A DNA stretch of 64,000 nucleotides, taken from positions 58,937 through 122,936 of the forward strand of contig CAZMYZ010000001.1 of NCBI GenBank assembly GCA_964570795.1. The letters run 5' to 3'. Origin of the DNA: Damh-18 sp964570795 (lineage in GTDB: Bacteria; Patescibacteriota; Minisyncoccia; Phycocordibacterales; UBA918). Numbering within the stretch: position 1 is the first letter of the stretch; every line of letters starts with the position of its first letter. Under the pieces are notes generated by a model. That model did no database searches and had not been told where the DNA came from. It worked only from the letters and a program-made list of their open reading frames with translations. Below, piece after piece: positions 33,265 to 41,912 of the stretch. The position numbers were made by a program, and so were the translations under genes.

Positions 33265-33417
33265 GGCTCAGAAAATATAGTTCTTACAGAACCTGTCCAA
33301 TCATTGGGTCTTTTGTCTCATTTCACCTGCCTGCCGGCAGGTTCACAAAAGCCCTCAATGAGTCTTGCGAAGTGATATTAAATCACTTCTCACACTAACG
33401 CTCTTTATTTTCTGGCC
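33265..33417 (-). repeat. Family 1 element at the valS 3' end
   Basis: On the minus strand: valS codons GGCCAGAAAATA, then TGAG, stem 1 AAGTGAT/ATCACTT, CGCAAG, stem 2 ACTCATTG...CAATGATT with an inner CTTTTGT/ACAAAAG, GGACA, stem 3 GGTTC-TGTAA-GAACT, and finally TATTTTCTGAGCC (complement of 33265-33277). The last piece is an inverted copy of the valS 3' end and can close the element. The valS stop lies just inside it. Confidence 0.8.
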
Positions 33418-35650
33418 AGGATGTGACCATAAGCATCTTTCGCTCGTTCCCCCGTACTTCCTCAGGAAGATTTTGCCAGATAGTCTCGGTGACGTATGGC
33501 ATGAAAGGATGGAGTACTTTGATGGTGGTAATGAGACATTCGCGAAGCACATATTGGCGTGCAGCACGGGCACCAGCATCCTCGCCATTCAGAATCGGTT
33601 TTGACTCTTCAAGAATCACGTCGGCGAGCTCATGCCAGATATAATGATAGGTTTTCTCTGCAGCGAGGTAGAGATGATATTTTTCGATATCTGCAGTTAT
33701 TTCTCTGACTGCGGTATGGAGTCCTGTGAGTATCTCGGTATCGCGCGGTGAGAGGGTGGGGGAGGTGCTGTAATCTGCATCAGCGATATTGGTAAGGATG
33801 AAACGACTAATATTCCAAACTTTGTTTGCAAAGTGCTTGTATCCGCGTACTTTATCTTCGGCGAGTGGTACATCATTTCCAGGAGCGGCACCGATGATGA
33901 GTGAAAGACGTGTTGCGTCGGCGCCATACTTTTCAATCATATCGAGCGGATCCATCACATTCCCGAGAGACTTCGACATTTTCTTTCCCTTTGCATCGCG
34001 CACAAGGCCGTGGAGGTATACGTGTTTAAAGGGTACTTGCCCAAGGTGGAACGTGCTCATGAGCACCATACGTGCTACCCAGAAGAAAATAATGTCGTAC
34101 CCTGTTTCAAGAAGGGTGGTGGGATGATACCGCTTCATATCGGCAGTCTCATTCGGCCAGCCGAGTGTCGAGAAGGTCCAAAGACCAGAAGAGAACCAGG
34201 TGTCGAGTGTGTCGGGGTCCTGTTCCCAGTCTTCGCCTTCAGGGGCGGCTACATCACAGAAAACCTCATCACCCCTGTACCAAACAGGAATACGATGCCC
34301 ATACCATATCTGGCGAGAGATACACCAGTCGCGGAGGTTATTAATCCAGTTGTCGTATACTCGTTCGAAACGGTCGGGGAAAATAGTCACACCACCGCCA
34401 GTTACTGCAGTATGCATAAGGGTTTTAAGAGTGACGGTATCGCCTTCTTGTATGCCTGGTATTTCAGAATGTCCCATCGTGAATTCCTTATTCACATCAA
34501 TCCACCATTGGAGTTTTGGAAGCGGCTCTATGATTGCACCAGTGCGCTCTGCGGTAGAGACATTTTGTGAAATAGCTTCTTCCTTCTGAAGGAGTCCTTC
34601 TTCGCGAAGGAAAGCGACGACAGTCTCGCGCGCTTCGCCGACTTTCATACCGCTGAGGCGGCCGTCCACGGTCATCTTTGCGTACTCGTTGATTACCTGT
34701 GGGCGCGCGAGATTGTGACGGTCGGCAATCTCCCAGTCTACCTGGCTGTGTGCAGGAGTAACGCCGAGTGCACCCGTACCAAAGTCTTTTTCCACACTCT
34801 CATCTGCTACTACTTTGATATGGAGCGGCACATCACAAAAGACTACATCATATTCTTTTCCTATATATGCTTTGTACCGCTCATCATCGGGATGTACGGC
34901 CACTGCAGTATCACCCACCTTTGTTTCGGGACGTGTGGTGGAAATAGGAATAGGGAAGTCCTTGCTATAGGTGAAGGTGTACATTGTCGCCGTGCGCTCT
35001 TCATAGATAATCTCATCATCTGAGATAGTGGTTTGCCCCTTGGGGTCCCAGTTTACAATACGTGCACCGCGATAAATAAGTCCTGCATCATACATGCGCT
35101 TAAATGCAGTAGTGACTGCATGGTACCGCGCTTCATCGAGGGTGAATGCGTAGCGACTCCAGTCGAGCGAGGAGCCCATATGCTTCGTTTGATTGATAAT
35201 GGTATTTTTGCTTTCTTCAGCAAAGGCGTTTACACGGCGAAGCAGTTCGTCACGACCAAGGTCGTAGCGACTTTTGCCTTCTTCCTTGTATATTATTTTT
35301 TCCACCTTCGACTGCGTCGCAATTGCGGCAGAGTCAGTGCCCGGGAGCCAAAGTGTGGGCTTTCCAAGCATGCGGTTGTATCGCACAAGAATGTCTTCAA
35401 TAGCGAGCATTGCCGCATGTCCCATGTGAAGGGTACCGGTAACATTGGGAGGAGGGAGAACGATAGAAAAAGATTCCTTGGTTTCATCAGCAATACCATC
35501 TTTGATACAGGTATCAGGATTGAAATAGCCTGAAGATTCCCACATTTCGTAGGTTTTTTCCTCATGCTCTTGTGCATTATAGGGTTGTAAAAAAATCTCG
35601 GGGATGTGTGGCACTGCGCTATTATTTTTTTGTAGTGTTTCTTCGCTCAT
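33395..35650 (-). CDS. valS: Valyl-tRNA synthetase
   Basis: A class I aminoacyl-tRNA synthetase of about 751 aa. It shows PPPNVTGTLHMGHA (HIGH-type motif), the editing-domain segment with TTRPETKVGDTAVAVHPDD, the WCISRQIWYGHRIPVW block and KMSKSLGN at residues 557-564. It is ~200 aa shorter than the E. coli enzyme because the C-terminal coiled-coil arm is missing, as in many CPR and archaeal-type forms. No Shine-Dalgarno at ATG 35650. Its 3' end carries a Family 1 hairpin element. Confidence 0.97.
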   Translation of the reverse strand: MSEETLQKNNSAVPHIPEIFLQPYNAQEHEEKTYEMWESSGYFNPDTCIKDGIADETKESFSIVLPPPNVTGTLHMGHAAMLAIEDILVRYNRMLGKPTLWLPGTDSAAIATQSKVEKIIYKEEGKSRYDLGRDELLRRVNAFAEESKNTIINQTKHMGSSLDWSRYAFTLDEARYHAVTTAFKRMYDAGLIYRGARIVNWDPKGQTTISDDEIIYEERTATMYTFTYSKDFPIPISTTRPETKVGDTAVAVHPDDERYKAYIGKEYDVVFCDVPLHIKVVADESVEKDFGTGALGVTPAHSQVDWEIADRHNLARPQVINEYAKMTVDGRLSGMKVGEARETVVAFLREEGLLQKEEAISQNVSTAERTGAIIEPLPKLQWWIDVNKEFTMGHSEIPGIQEGDTVTLKTLMHTAVTGGGVTIFPDRFERVYDNWINNLRDWCISRQIWYGHRIPVWYRGDEVFCDVAAPEGEDWEQDPDTLDTWFSSGLWTFSTLGWPNETADMKRYHPTTLLETGYDIIFFWVARMVLMSTFHLGQVPFKHVYLHGLVRDAKGKKMSKSLGNVMDPLDMIEKYGADATRLSLIIGAAPGNDVPLAEDKVRGYKHFANKVWNISRFILTNIADADYSTSPTLSPRDTEILTGLHTAVREITADIEKYHLYLAAEKTYHYIWHELADVILEESKPILNGEDAGARAARQYVLRECLITTIKVLHPFMPYVTETIWQNLPEEVRGNERKMLMVTSWPENKER

Positions 35651-35706
35651 GATTAGGCGATAGTAGCATGAAAAAGAGCGCTCATAAAGCGATTGTGGCA
35701 TAACAA

Positions 35707-35727
35707 AAGGCCAGCAGTGCTGGCCTT
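35707..35727 (-). terminator. Terminator of the 151-aa orphan gene
   Basis: AAGGCCAGCA and TGCTGGCCTT around one base are followed on the minus strand by TTGTTATG. Confidence 0.8.
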
Positions 35728-35743
35728 GTAAGAGGTACCGGTT

Positions 35744-36199
35744 TTATTGGTACCAATCCTTTTCACGAGGAGTGCCCATCCCATAATATTCGAGAAGTTG
35801 CACATTTGAATTGTTATGACTGAGTGGGCTTAATATAGCCCACGAGTCGTCGAATGTGTTGCATACCCCAGGAGGGAGATACTGTGCAGTTATTTTGAAA
35901 ATGAACTCCGGGGGTACTTCTGGATATGGTGGGGGCACATAGAGCAAAACTCCAAAAAAATGCCTATAGCCAATTATGTCTGACTGAGGTTCGACGACAA
36001 AGTTGCATGCAATTTTGCAGAGTGAATCAAGTTCATCTGGCGTAAGTGTGCGTGCAAATTCTCGGTGTGTTGCCTTATAACATTTCGCCGAAAGATTTGC
36101 TCGAGCCAGGCTTACCACCTCGGGAGATATTTCTGAGTAAAGGCTTGTGAGCCATGCAAACATCTCTGCCGAGGAATATTTAGTAATACTACTCGTCAT
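35744..36199 (-). CDS. Orphan protein, 151 aa
   Basis: A soluble protein with a Pro-rich centre (YVPPPYPEVPPEFIFKI). An AGGAGAACGAC Shine-Dalgarno lies before the ATG at 36199 and a terminator follows. The PPxYPxxPP arrangement faintly resembles ubiquitin-conjugating (UBC/RWD) folds, where a PPxYP-type loop precedes strand 4. I see no catalytic Cys in the right place, so this is only a structural hint. The family is unknown. Confidence 0.65.
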   Translation of the reverse strand: MTSSITKYSSAEMFAWLTSLYSEISPEVVSLARANLSAKCYKATHREFARTLTPDELDSLCKIACNFVVEPQSDIIGYRHFFGVLLYVPPPYPEVPPEFIFKITAQYLPPGVCNTFDDSWAILSPLSHNNSNVQLLEYYGMGTPREKDWYQ

Positions 36200-36254
36200 G
36201 TCGTTCTCCTAGAACAGTTAAACTATTCAGACAATATCAGAGAATGATATTTTA

Positions 36255-37430
36255 TCAAGTTGAGGCAGTTTCAAGCGAAAGATTTCCGTCTGCTTTGAGG
36301 TCGGCGAGGGCGCTGTAGGTGCGCGCATTCGCCACTTGTGTATGTCCTGCAAGGGCAATCATGACACTGTTGTCGGTGGAGAGATTTTGGGGAGGGAAGT
36401 AGAGCGTGAGGTCGGGGTATTCATTTTTAAAAAATGTAGTGAAGGTTTCGCGGATGTACGTGTTTGCAGATACACCGCCACCGACGATGAGTGTATTGAT
36501 ATTATGCGCATCAATTGCTCGTCGCGCTTTCTTTAGGAGTACTTCAGTGACCGCATCTTCAAAGTCACGCGCTATAGCATCGATATCATCAGTACCTAAT
36601 TCTTTTCCTTCAATAGCATAGCGTACGGCTGTTTTGAGTCCTGAGAATGAGAAATCAAGATTGTCCGTATCTATCATCGGGCGCGGAAGTAGTGCGAACT
36701 CAGGGAGATTGTCCGTGCGCGCTCTGCGCGCACGGACACCAATCTCCGGCCCACCGGGATACTGGAGTCCCAGCATACGTGCAACTTTATCAAATGCCTC
36801 GCCTACCGCATCATCACGCGTCTCACCAACTTTTTTGAATGAAAGCCATTCTTCCATGAGGACGAGTTCGGTGTGTCCACCCGAGATAAGGAGTGCGAGT
36901 GCAGGGAAGGAAAGAGCAGGGATGCTATTCGTAGTGAAAATAGATGAGAGTACATGCCCCTCCATATGATTGATAGGTACGACGGGCACCTGCCACGCGT
37001 AGGAAAGTGCACGTGCAAAATTGATACCCACCCAGAGTGCAGGCTCAAGGCCGGGGCCACTCGTGACTGCGATAAGGTCTATTTTGGGGAGTGCGTATGA
37101 CTGGAGGAACTCGATAAATGTGTCTCCAAGCCCTGGTTCACGGTAGAGAATGGTTTGGAGGGTCTCAGATTCCTCTGGGGTGAGAGTATGTGCTCGTGCT
37201 TCGAGAAGTCCTGCTTCCTCGAGTGCACGTACGAGCATCGGTACGAGCGTTTTCGCATGCTCACGCTTCGCAAGTGCAGGGAAGACACCCCCGTACTCGC
37301 GATGCAAGTCTATTTGTGAAAAAAGCGCATTCCCGAGGATGCGGTACGTTGCATTAGGGAAATCACCTATTGCCTCCACGATGCTTATAGCGGTTTCATC
37401 ACACGACGTTTCAATGCTGAGGATAATCAT
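36255..37430 (-). CDS. tsaD: tRNA threonylcarbamoyladenosine synthase subunit TsaD
   Basis: A 391-aa ASKHA-fold enzyme that transfers the threonylcarbamoyl group to A37 of ANN-decoding tRNAs. The N-terminal SIETSCDETA, the metal-binding HMEGH motif, LLISGGHTELVL and DFSFSGLKTAV blocks are clear. It is about 50 aa longer than usual because of an insertion at about residues 75-115 (ARAHTLTPEESETLQTILYR). No Shine-Dalgarno. Confidence 0.96.
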   Translation of the reverse strand: MIILSIETSCDETAISIVEAIGDFPNATYRILGNALFSQIDLHREYGGVFPALAKREHAKTLVPMLVRALEEAGLLEARAHTLTPEESETLQTILYREPGLGDTFIEFLQSYALPKIDLIAVTSGPGLEPALWVGINFARALSYAWQVPVVPINHMEGHVLSSIFTTNSIPALSFPALALLISGGHTELVLMEEWLSFKKVGETRDDAVGEAFDKVARMLGLQYPGGPEIGVRARRARTDNLPEFALLPRPMIDTDNLDFSFSGLKTAVRYAIEGKELGTDDIDAIARDFEDAVTEVLLKKARRAIDAHNINTLIVGGGVSANTYIRETFTTFFKNEYPDLTLYFPPQNLSTDNSVMIALAGHTQVANARTYSALADLKADGNLSLETAST

Positions 37431-37472
37431 GATGTGTACTCTACCGCACCTCTATGGGAATTACCATAGAAA

Positions 37473-37505
37473 ACCCCCCGACTTTTCTTTGAAAAGGTGG
37501 GGGGA
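37473..37505 (-). terminator. Terminator-like hairpin upstream of tsaD
   Basis: CCCCCC-G-ACTTTTC pairs with GAAAAGGT-GGGGG. It would end transcripts of the 84-aa gene (minus), whose stop is at 37537. Confidence 0.7.
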
Positions 37506-37536
37506 TTCAATGTTATTCTCTAGGAAACTATATTTT

Positions 37537-37791
37537 TCAGAAGGCTTTAGGTAATATCAACAAATCAGCTATTCTATTGTAGTCGTCAATTTTTTGAAGA
37601 TCTAAAAGTCTCTTCATTTCGGGTCTATACCTTGCTCTGATTTCTTCGAGAGTTTCTCTGTCTTCATCAGTTAATTCAAAATCTGGGTTAGATAATTTAC
37701 TTTCAAGTTCTGTTAAAAAATTATTTTCGGATTTAATTCTTGTGAATAAATCATCTGCAATAATTTGTTCAAATTTATTTCCCATTTCCAT
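37537..37791 (-). CDS. Orphan protein, about 84 aa
   Basis: A helical, charged protein (MGNKFEQIIADDLFTRIKSE, then LTDEDRETLEEIRARY) that starts at either of two ATGs three codons apart. Its codons are visibly more AT-rich than those of neighbouring genes, hinting at separate ancestry. No family is recognised. It lies beside the tRNA-Val hairpin region. Confidence 0.6.
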   Translation of the reverse strand: MEMGNKFEQIIADDLFTRIKSENNFLTELESKLSNPDFELTDEDRETLEEIRARYRPEMKRLLDLQKIDDYNRIADLLILPKAF

Positions 37792-37919
37792 ATACTCTAT
37801 ATTCTAACATATTCACACTCATCTGAAATTTCTACGCTGTGGCTCGCATCAGGGTCCGGAAGCAAAGCCTTTTGCTTGGTGGTGTCAGGTTACTAATTCG
37901 CTGCTCCAATAAACTGTTC

Positions 37920-38060
37920 GTGGTCACGAATCGCTAACTATATTTCTTCGCTACGCTCGAAATCCAGTAAGCGTTCTCGACCCCCGCCTCGCGGTTTTTC
38001 TTTCTGAGAAGAAAGAAAAACATCGCTGTGGCTCGCACTGAGGTACGCAGGCAAAGCAGT
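37920..38060 (-). repeat. Family 2 hairpin element, copy A
   Basis: Plus-strand core (37920-37994): GTGGTCACGAATCGCTAA, a hairpin with loop CTTCGCTACGCTC flanked by TATTTC/GAAAT, TAAGCGTTCTCGACC and CCGCCTCGCGG. An 11-bp hairpin TTTTTCTTTCT/AGAAAGAAAAA (37995-38020) and CATCGCTGTGGCTCGC follow. It is downstream of tRNA-Val on the tRNA strand. Confidence 0.7.
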
Positions 38061-38270
38061 TTGCCTGCTAAACCAAAAAACAATCATTCCTAAGAATGAT
38101 TGTTTTTTGGTTTACCTCAGTGCGCGATACAGGACTTGAACATTACATGTTCCGTTCAGGTTGTATGACGATTTCTTCCGTTGGTCGAAATCGTCGACAA
38201 CCTCTTCAAGTCCAGGGCGACTGTTTACTAAAAAAAGCCAGACACAAGGCCTGACTATTTTTAGTAAAAG
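38061..38270 (-). repeat. Family 1 element and tRNA-Val 3'-end copies
   Basis: Reading minus from the tRNA: an AT-rich hairpin (TTTACTAAAAA/TTTTTTAGTAAA), the inverted T-arm GGACTTGAA, stem 2 AGGTTGTCGACGATTTC with its partner and loop GACCAACGGAA, GAACGG, GAACAT-GTA-ATGTTC, and then a direct copy of the tRNA 3' end (38122-38143). After that a 25-bp palindrome with an inverted acceptor piece (CTCAGTGC) brackets a GCAGGCAAA/TTTGCCTGC hairpin. Confidence 0.75.
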
Positions 38271-38343
38271 TGCGCGATACAGGACTTGAACCTGTGACCC
38301 CCACAATGTCAATGTGATGCTCTACCAACTGAGCTAACCGCGC
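38271..38343 (-). tRNA. tRNA-Val(GAC)
   Basis: 73 nt with acceptor GCGCGGT/ATCGCGC, D-arm AGCTCAGTTGGTAGAGC, anticodon stem TCACA/TGTGG with loop TTGACAT (anticodon GAC), and T-arm ACAGGTTCAAGTCCTGT. CCA is not encoded. Its 3' end (from the T-loop) is repeated directly about 150 bp downstream on the same strand. Confidence 0.95.
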
Positions 38344-38440
38344 AAGTGAATACCAAATATAGCAGAGTATGTAATTTTACGAAAGTCGATAGTATGTCGT
38401 GTGGTGAAAATTCTTGAGAGAATATTTTTTAACGATACTA

Positions 38441-38446
38441 TATAAT
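38441..38446 (+). promoter_or_regulatory. -10 box of the kinase-like gene
   Basis: A perfect TATAAT ends seven bases before the ATG at 38454, so the transcript is predicted to be leaderless. Confidence 0.65.
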
Positions 38447-38453
38447 AAAATGT

Positions 38454-39308
38454 ATGAATGAAGGTATTCCAATAGCACACAATGAAAGTGAATCACCGGA
38501 GCATGCATTCTTTCGTGAGATTGCAACATTACCGAGCGAGATTGCTCATAAATGGCTAAATGAATATGAAGACATGGATGAGTCAACATCGGCATTTTTT
38601 GATCGATTTCAGTCTTTTTTAAGGATGAGACATGAGGCACTTAATAAAACTGTTGAAATGGAGGATGGTTTAAGTGATGAGCTGCGTAAAGAAGTCAACA
38701 GTGTCACCGATATTATAAGGAATACCTTCGGTGATATGAATTATTTTTTAGGAAATGGGTATACAGCGGAGGTGTATGAATTTCCCATTGCTCCACATTT
38801 GTGTGTTAAATATATCCACAATCAGGATGCATATAATGAGAATAATCACTTAAGAGTAGAATATGGATTTTTGGAGGAATTACGTACGTTTACACATGGC
38901 GGTGTTCGTACACCTGTTCCATATTTTATTCGTATTCATCCGAGCGAGGGACATTCATATGGGATGGAGCGAATAATTGGAAAGAGCCTTTCGCAAATTC
39001 TTGAAAAACCTGAAGAAAATTTAGAGTTGGTGCTTATGGTGAAAAATATGAATAGAAAAGATGTAGAGGATAGATTGATTGGATATGTCTCGGCGATATA
39101 TGAACAATTTCATATCACACATGGAGATTTGTTTTTACGAAATATTATGCTTGATGAGAGTGGGGAATTCCGTGTTATAGATTTCGGGAAAGCAAAATAT
39201 GAAGAATTGGGAGAGGATAATGAACGGTTTGCACGGGAAGATAAGGGGACCCTTACCTCAGAAATACGCACTTTTTTCGCAAAGATTGACAAATTAGAAA
39301 CAGTCTGA
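38454..39308 (+). CDS. Protein-kinase-like phosphotransferase
   Basis: A 284-aa protein with a kinase/APH fold. It has a glycine-rich loop LGNGYTAEVYEFP near residue 97, the ATP-binding lysine in CVKYIH, the catalytic loop HGDLFLRNIMLD (HxD...N) and the metal-binding DFGKAKYEE. It could phosphorylate a small molecule, lipid or protein. Codons are AT-rich compared with neighbours, and the first ~90 residues are an all-helical extension without a known match. The mRNA is probably leaderless. Confidence 0.82.
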   Translation: MNEGIPIAHNESESPEHAFFREIATLPSEIAHKWLNEYEDMDESTSAFFDRFQSFLRMRHEALNKTVEMEDGLSDELRKEVNSVTDIIRNTFGDMNYFLGNGYTAEVYEFPIAPHLCVKYIHNQDAYNENNHLRVEYGFLEELRTFTHGGVRTPVPYFIRIHPSEGHSYGMERIIGKSLSQILEKPEENLELVLMVKNMNRKDVEDRLIGYVSAIYEQFHITHGDLFLRNIMLDESGEFRVIDFGKAKYEELGEDNERFAREDKGTLTSEIRTFFAKIDKLETV

Positions 39309-39344
39309 CATAATCTAAATTAGTTCATAATTATCGAGAGAGAA

Positions 39345-39530
39345 ATGGAAATAGCCCAATACATCATTGATGAAGCAAAAGAGGTGCTCTTGGAACATAT
39401 TACGCTGCCGAAGCAACTGCAATCAGCGCCGGAATTTTATTTGGCCAATGCGGAAGATGCTGCGGTAAAAGCGTTTTATGGTTTCAAAGGAGGTGATGGA
39501 AAAGAATACAAAATTGGCGTTCTAAACTAG
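39345..39530 (+). CDS. Orphan protein, 61 aa
   Basis: MEIAQYIIDEAKEVLLEHIT begins a short helical protein ending in a small KEYKIGVLN strand. It is followed within 10 bp by a terminator. A GAGAGAGAA purine run lies just before the ATG. The function is unknown and the gene is plausible rather than certain. Confidence 0.5.
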   Translation: MEIAQYIIDEAKEVLLEHITLPKQLQSAPEFYLANAEDAAVKAFYGFKGGDGKEYKIGVLN

Positions 39531-39538
39531 TACGCTTT

Positions 39539-39563
39539 AAACCACCCAAAACACGGGTGGTTT
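39539..39563 (+). terminator. Terminator of the 61-aa gene
   Basis: AAACCACCC and GGGTGGTTT are followed by ACTTTTT. Confidence 0.85.
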
Positions 39564-39633
39564 ACTTTTTACATTTGCGTGTTATGGTTATTTCAGTCTC
39601 TGAATTGGTCAGAGTGTTCCAAGGAGAAAGTAG

Positions 39634-39891
39634 ATGTACAAGCAAGGCTTTGCTGTTTCTGTGGGGCAAGACGTCGTTCCGTCGGTCGCGGGTCGCATCT
39701 CCAATATGCTCCAAAAGCGCGTCGAAGATGCGGTGAACTACCGGCCGCTTACGGAAGGTGAAACACGTGGTATCGAGGGTATGCCCAACCATCTCATTGG
39801 TGCAATGGGGCGTCACAACTACCGCGACCATGTCGCTTCGACCACGGTCGGCCGCCAGGTGATTTTTATTCACGAGGTGCCGCAATCCTGA
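39634..39891 (+). CDS. Orphan protein, 85 aa
   Basis: A soluble protein starting MYKQGFAVSVGQDVVPSVAG. An AAGGAGAAAGTAG Shine-Dalgarno precedes the ATG, and a hairpin with a T6 tail follows 20 bp after the stop. It belongs to the set of one-gene orphan units with strong ribosome sites. The family is unknown. Confidence 0.65.
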   Translation: MYKQGFAVSVGQDVVPSVAGRISNMLQKRVEDAVNYRPLTEGETRGIEGMPNHLIGAMGRHNYRDHVASTTVGRQVIFIHEVPQS

Positions 39892-39911
39892 GTTCTTCAA
39901 TATCCCAAATC

Positions 39912-39940
39912 CCGGTGGCATCACATGCTGCCGGTTTTTT
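39912..39940 (+). terminator. Terminator of the 85-aa gene
   Basis: CCGG-T-GGCA and TGC-TG-CCGG are followed by TTTTTT. Confidence 0.75.
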
Positions 39941-39981
39941 ATTGCAAGAAAAGCGCGTATACTACGTCAGAATATATACAT

Positions 39982-41766
39982 ATGCATACTGAAACGAAAG
40001 AAAAAGAAATACAACCGGCACTGAGTCGGCCATTTGCTTTTATGCGACATGTCTCGAGTGCTCATTCTGTGTGGTTCTTTTCGGTACTTGCAGTGGTTTT
40101 TGTGGCACAGCTCGCAGGAACGAGTATTCCATATATTTTCAAGATGTTTATTGATACGGCGGGTATAATTGGGCGCGGCGAAGCCGCGCCCACGAGTATC
40201 TGGTTTGTAGTGATTCTTTTCCCACTTACGACTGCGTTTACATTTATTGCCTGGCGCATGAGTGGCTTTATTGGTATGGAGTGGGCGAGTCGCTCGAATG
40301 CTACGGCATACAAGACACTTTTCGGATACCTTGCGCATCATAGTCATTCATACTTTGCAGACCGCTTTGCAGGCTCGCTCTCGAGGAAGATAAGTCATGC
40401 AAGTGAGGGTGTGCAGTCACTTTTTGAGGCATTTATGTGGAGTTATGTACCTTCGATTCTCTCACTTATTATCACGGTAGGATATATTTGGTCGTCGAGC
40501 GTTACTATTGCAGGTATTTTCATTGGACTCATTGTACTTCTCGTGCCGCTCAACATCATGCTTGCGCGTTTTCGCCGCCCGCACGTGGTGGAGTTTTCCG
40601 CACAGGCAACGAAAGCACGTGGCTACGCCGTGGATGCCATTTCCAATATGGCCGCTATCCGCCAGTACGTGCGTATGGATGAGGAGAAGCGTGCTTTTGA
40701 AGCACATATCGACGAGATGCGTCGTCTTAATGTGAAGCAGTGGCGCATTAGCGAATGGGGACTTTTACTCAATAATGCCATCATCGTACTTTTTGAGGCG
40801 GCAATGCTCTATGTGTCGGTACATCTCTGGATGAGTACGCGGCTCACCACGGGTGAACTTATCATGATTGCCACACTCATGATGAATGTGCAGAGTACGC
40901 TCGTCTTCATTGGTATGAGTATGAATGGCTTTATACGCCGCTATGCAGAAATACAAGAGGGTCTCTCAGACATCATAGTCCCCCACGAGATACTTGATAC
41001 TGAAAGGGCGAAATCTCTCGTTGTGCGCGAGGGAGCGATAGTCTGTGATCATGTACATTTCTCATATGGGAACGAGCCAGTCTTTAAAGACTTCTCACTC
41101 GCGATACGCTCGGGCGAGCGGGTGGGACTCGTGGGTACCAGTGGTGCAGGCAAGACTACACTTGTTTCACTTCTCCTTCGTCAGCATGAAGTGCAGGAAG
41201 GAAGTATTAGTATCGATGGCCAAAATATCAGCATGATTACTCAAGACTCGCTTCGCGACCATATTGCTATCGTGCCGCAAGAGCCTCTCCTCTTCCATCG
41301 CTCCATACGCGAAAACATCGCCTATGGAAAGCCCGAAGCCACACAGGAGGAAATAGAAAGTGCTGCCGGAAAGGCGCAGGCACATTTCTTTATTGAGTCA
41401 CTCAGTGAAGGGTATAATACGCTCGTCGGCGAGCGAGGGGTGAAACTCTCTGGTGGTCAAAAGCAGCGTATTGCAATTGCACGCGCAATTTTAAAAAATG
41501 CACCGATTCTTATTCTCGATGAGGCTACAAGTGCGCTCGACAGTGAGAGCGAAGTAGCAATTCAAAAGGCATTACAGGAACTCATGAAAGGGAAGACGGT
41601 GATTGCTATTGCACACCGTCTCTCAACACTGCGCGAGATGGATAGAATTGTGGTGCTTGAGAATGGTGTAATTGTGGAAGATGGTAATCACGAGTCACTC
41701 GCAAATGCAGGAGGTATCTACGCGCGACTCTGGGAACATCAGGCAGGAGGGTTTCTCGAGGAATAA
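39982..41766 (+). CDS. ABC exporter half-transporter (MsbA/MDR type)
   Basis: About 594 aa: an N-terminal six-helix membrane domain, then a nucleotide-binding domain with Walker A GTSGAGKTT, Q-loop VPQEPLLF, signature LSGGQKQR, Walker B ILILDEATSALD and H-loop AIAHR. It works as a dimer to export lipids, peptides or drugs; the substrate is unknown. The ATG at 39982 was chosen because the upstream extension lacks any signal. A TATACT -10 lies 18 bp upstream. Confidence 0.93.
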   Translation: MHTETKEKEIQPALSRPFAFMRHVSSAHSVWFFSVLAVVFVAQLAGTSIPYIFKMFIDTAGIIGRGEAAPTSIWFVVILFPLTTAFTFIAWRMSGFIGMEWASRSNATAYKTLFGYLAHHSHSYFADRFAGSLSRKISHASEGVQSLFEAFMWSYVPSILSLIITVGYIWSSSVTIAGIFIGLIVLLVPLNIMLARFRRPHVVEFSAQATKARGYAVDAISNMAAIRQYVRMDEEKRAFEAHIDEMRRLNVKQWRISEWGLLLNNAIIVLFEAAMLYVSVHLWMSTRLTTGELIMIATLMMNVQSTLVFIGMSMNGFIRRYAEIQEGLSDIIVPHEILDTERAKSLVVREGAIVCDHVHFSYGNEPVFKDFSLAIRSGERVGLVGTSGAGKTTLVSLLLRQHEVQEGSISIDGQNISMITQDSLRDHIAIVPQEPLLFHRSIRENIAYGKPEATQEEIESAAGKAQAHFFIESLSEGYNTLVGERGVKLSGGQKQRIAIARAILKNAPILILDEATSALDSESEVAIQKALQELMKGKTVIAIAHRLSTLREMDRIVVLENGVIVEDGNHESLANAGGIYARLWEHQAGGFLEE

Positions 41767-41785
41767 TCATTGGGGATAAAGAAAT

Positions 41786-41820
41786 AAAAGCCGGTGCACC
41801 CAAAGAGTGCACCGGCTTTT
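41786..41820 (+). terminator. Terminator of the ABC exporter gene
   Basis: AAAAGCCGGTGCAC and GTGCACCGGCTTTT form a 14-bp stem. Confidence 0.92.
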
Positions 41821-41841
41821 ATCACACCAAACTTCATGTAT

Positions 41842-41870
41842 TTGCCATATACCATTTTGTGTGCTATAAA
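41842..41870 (+). promoter_or_regulatory. Promoter of the 121-aa orphan gene
   Basis: TTGCCA (41842-41847) and TATAAA (41865-41870) are 17 bp apart. Confidence 0.65.
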
Positions 41871-41912
41871 ATCAGCTGAAGTTCCCATACAACCAAAAAC
41901 AGGAGTATTCAA

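Noticed and set aside
33265..33400. Possible T-box riboswitch at valS
   Set aside because: The element is after valS, not before it, and the conserved T-box bulge sequence is absent.
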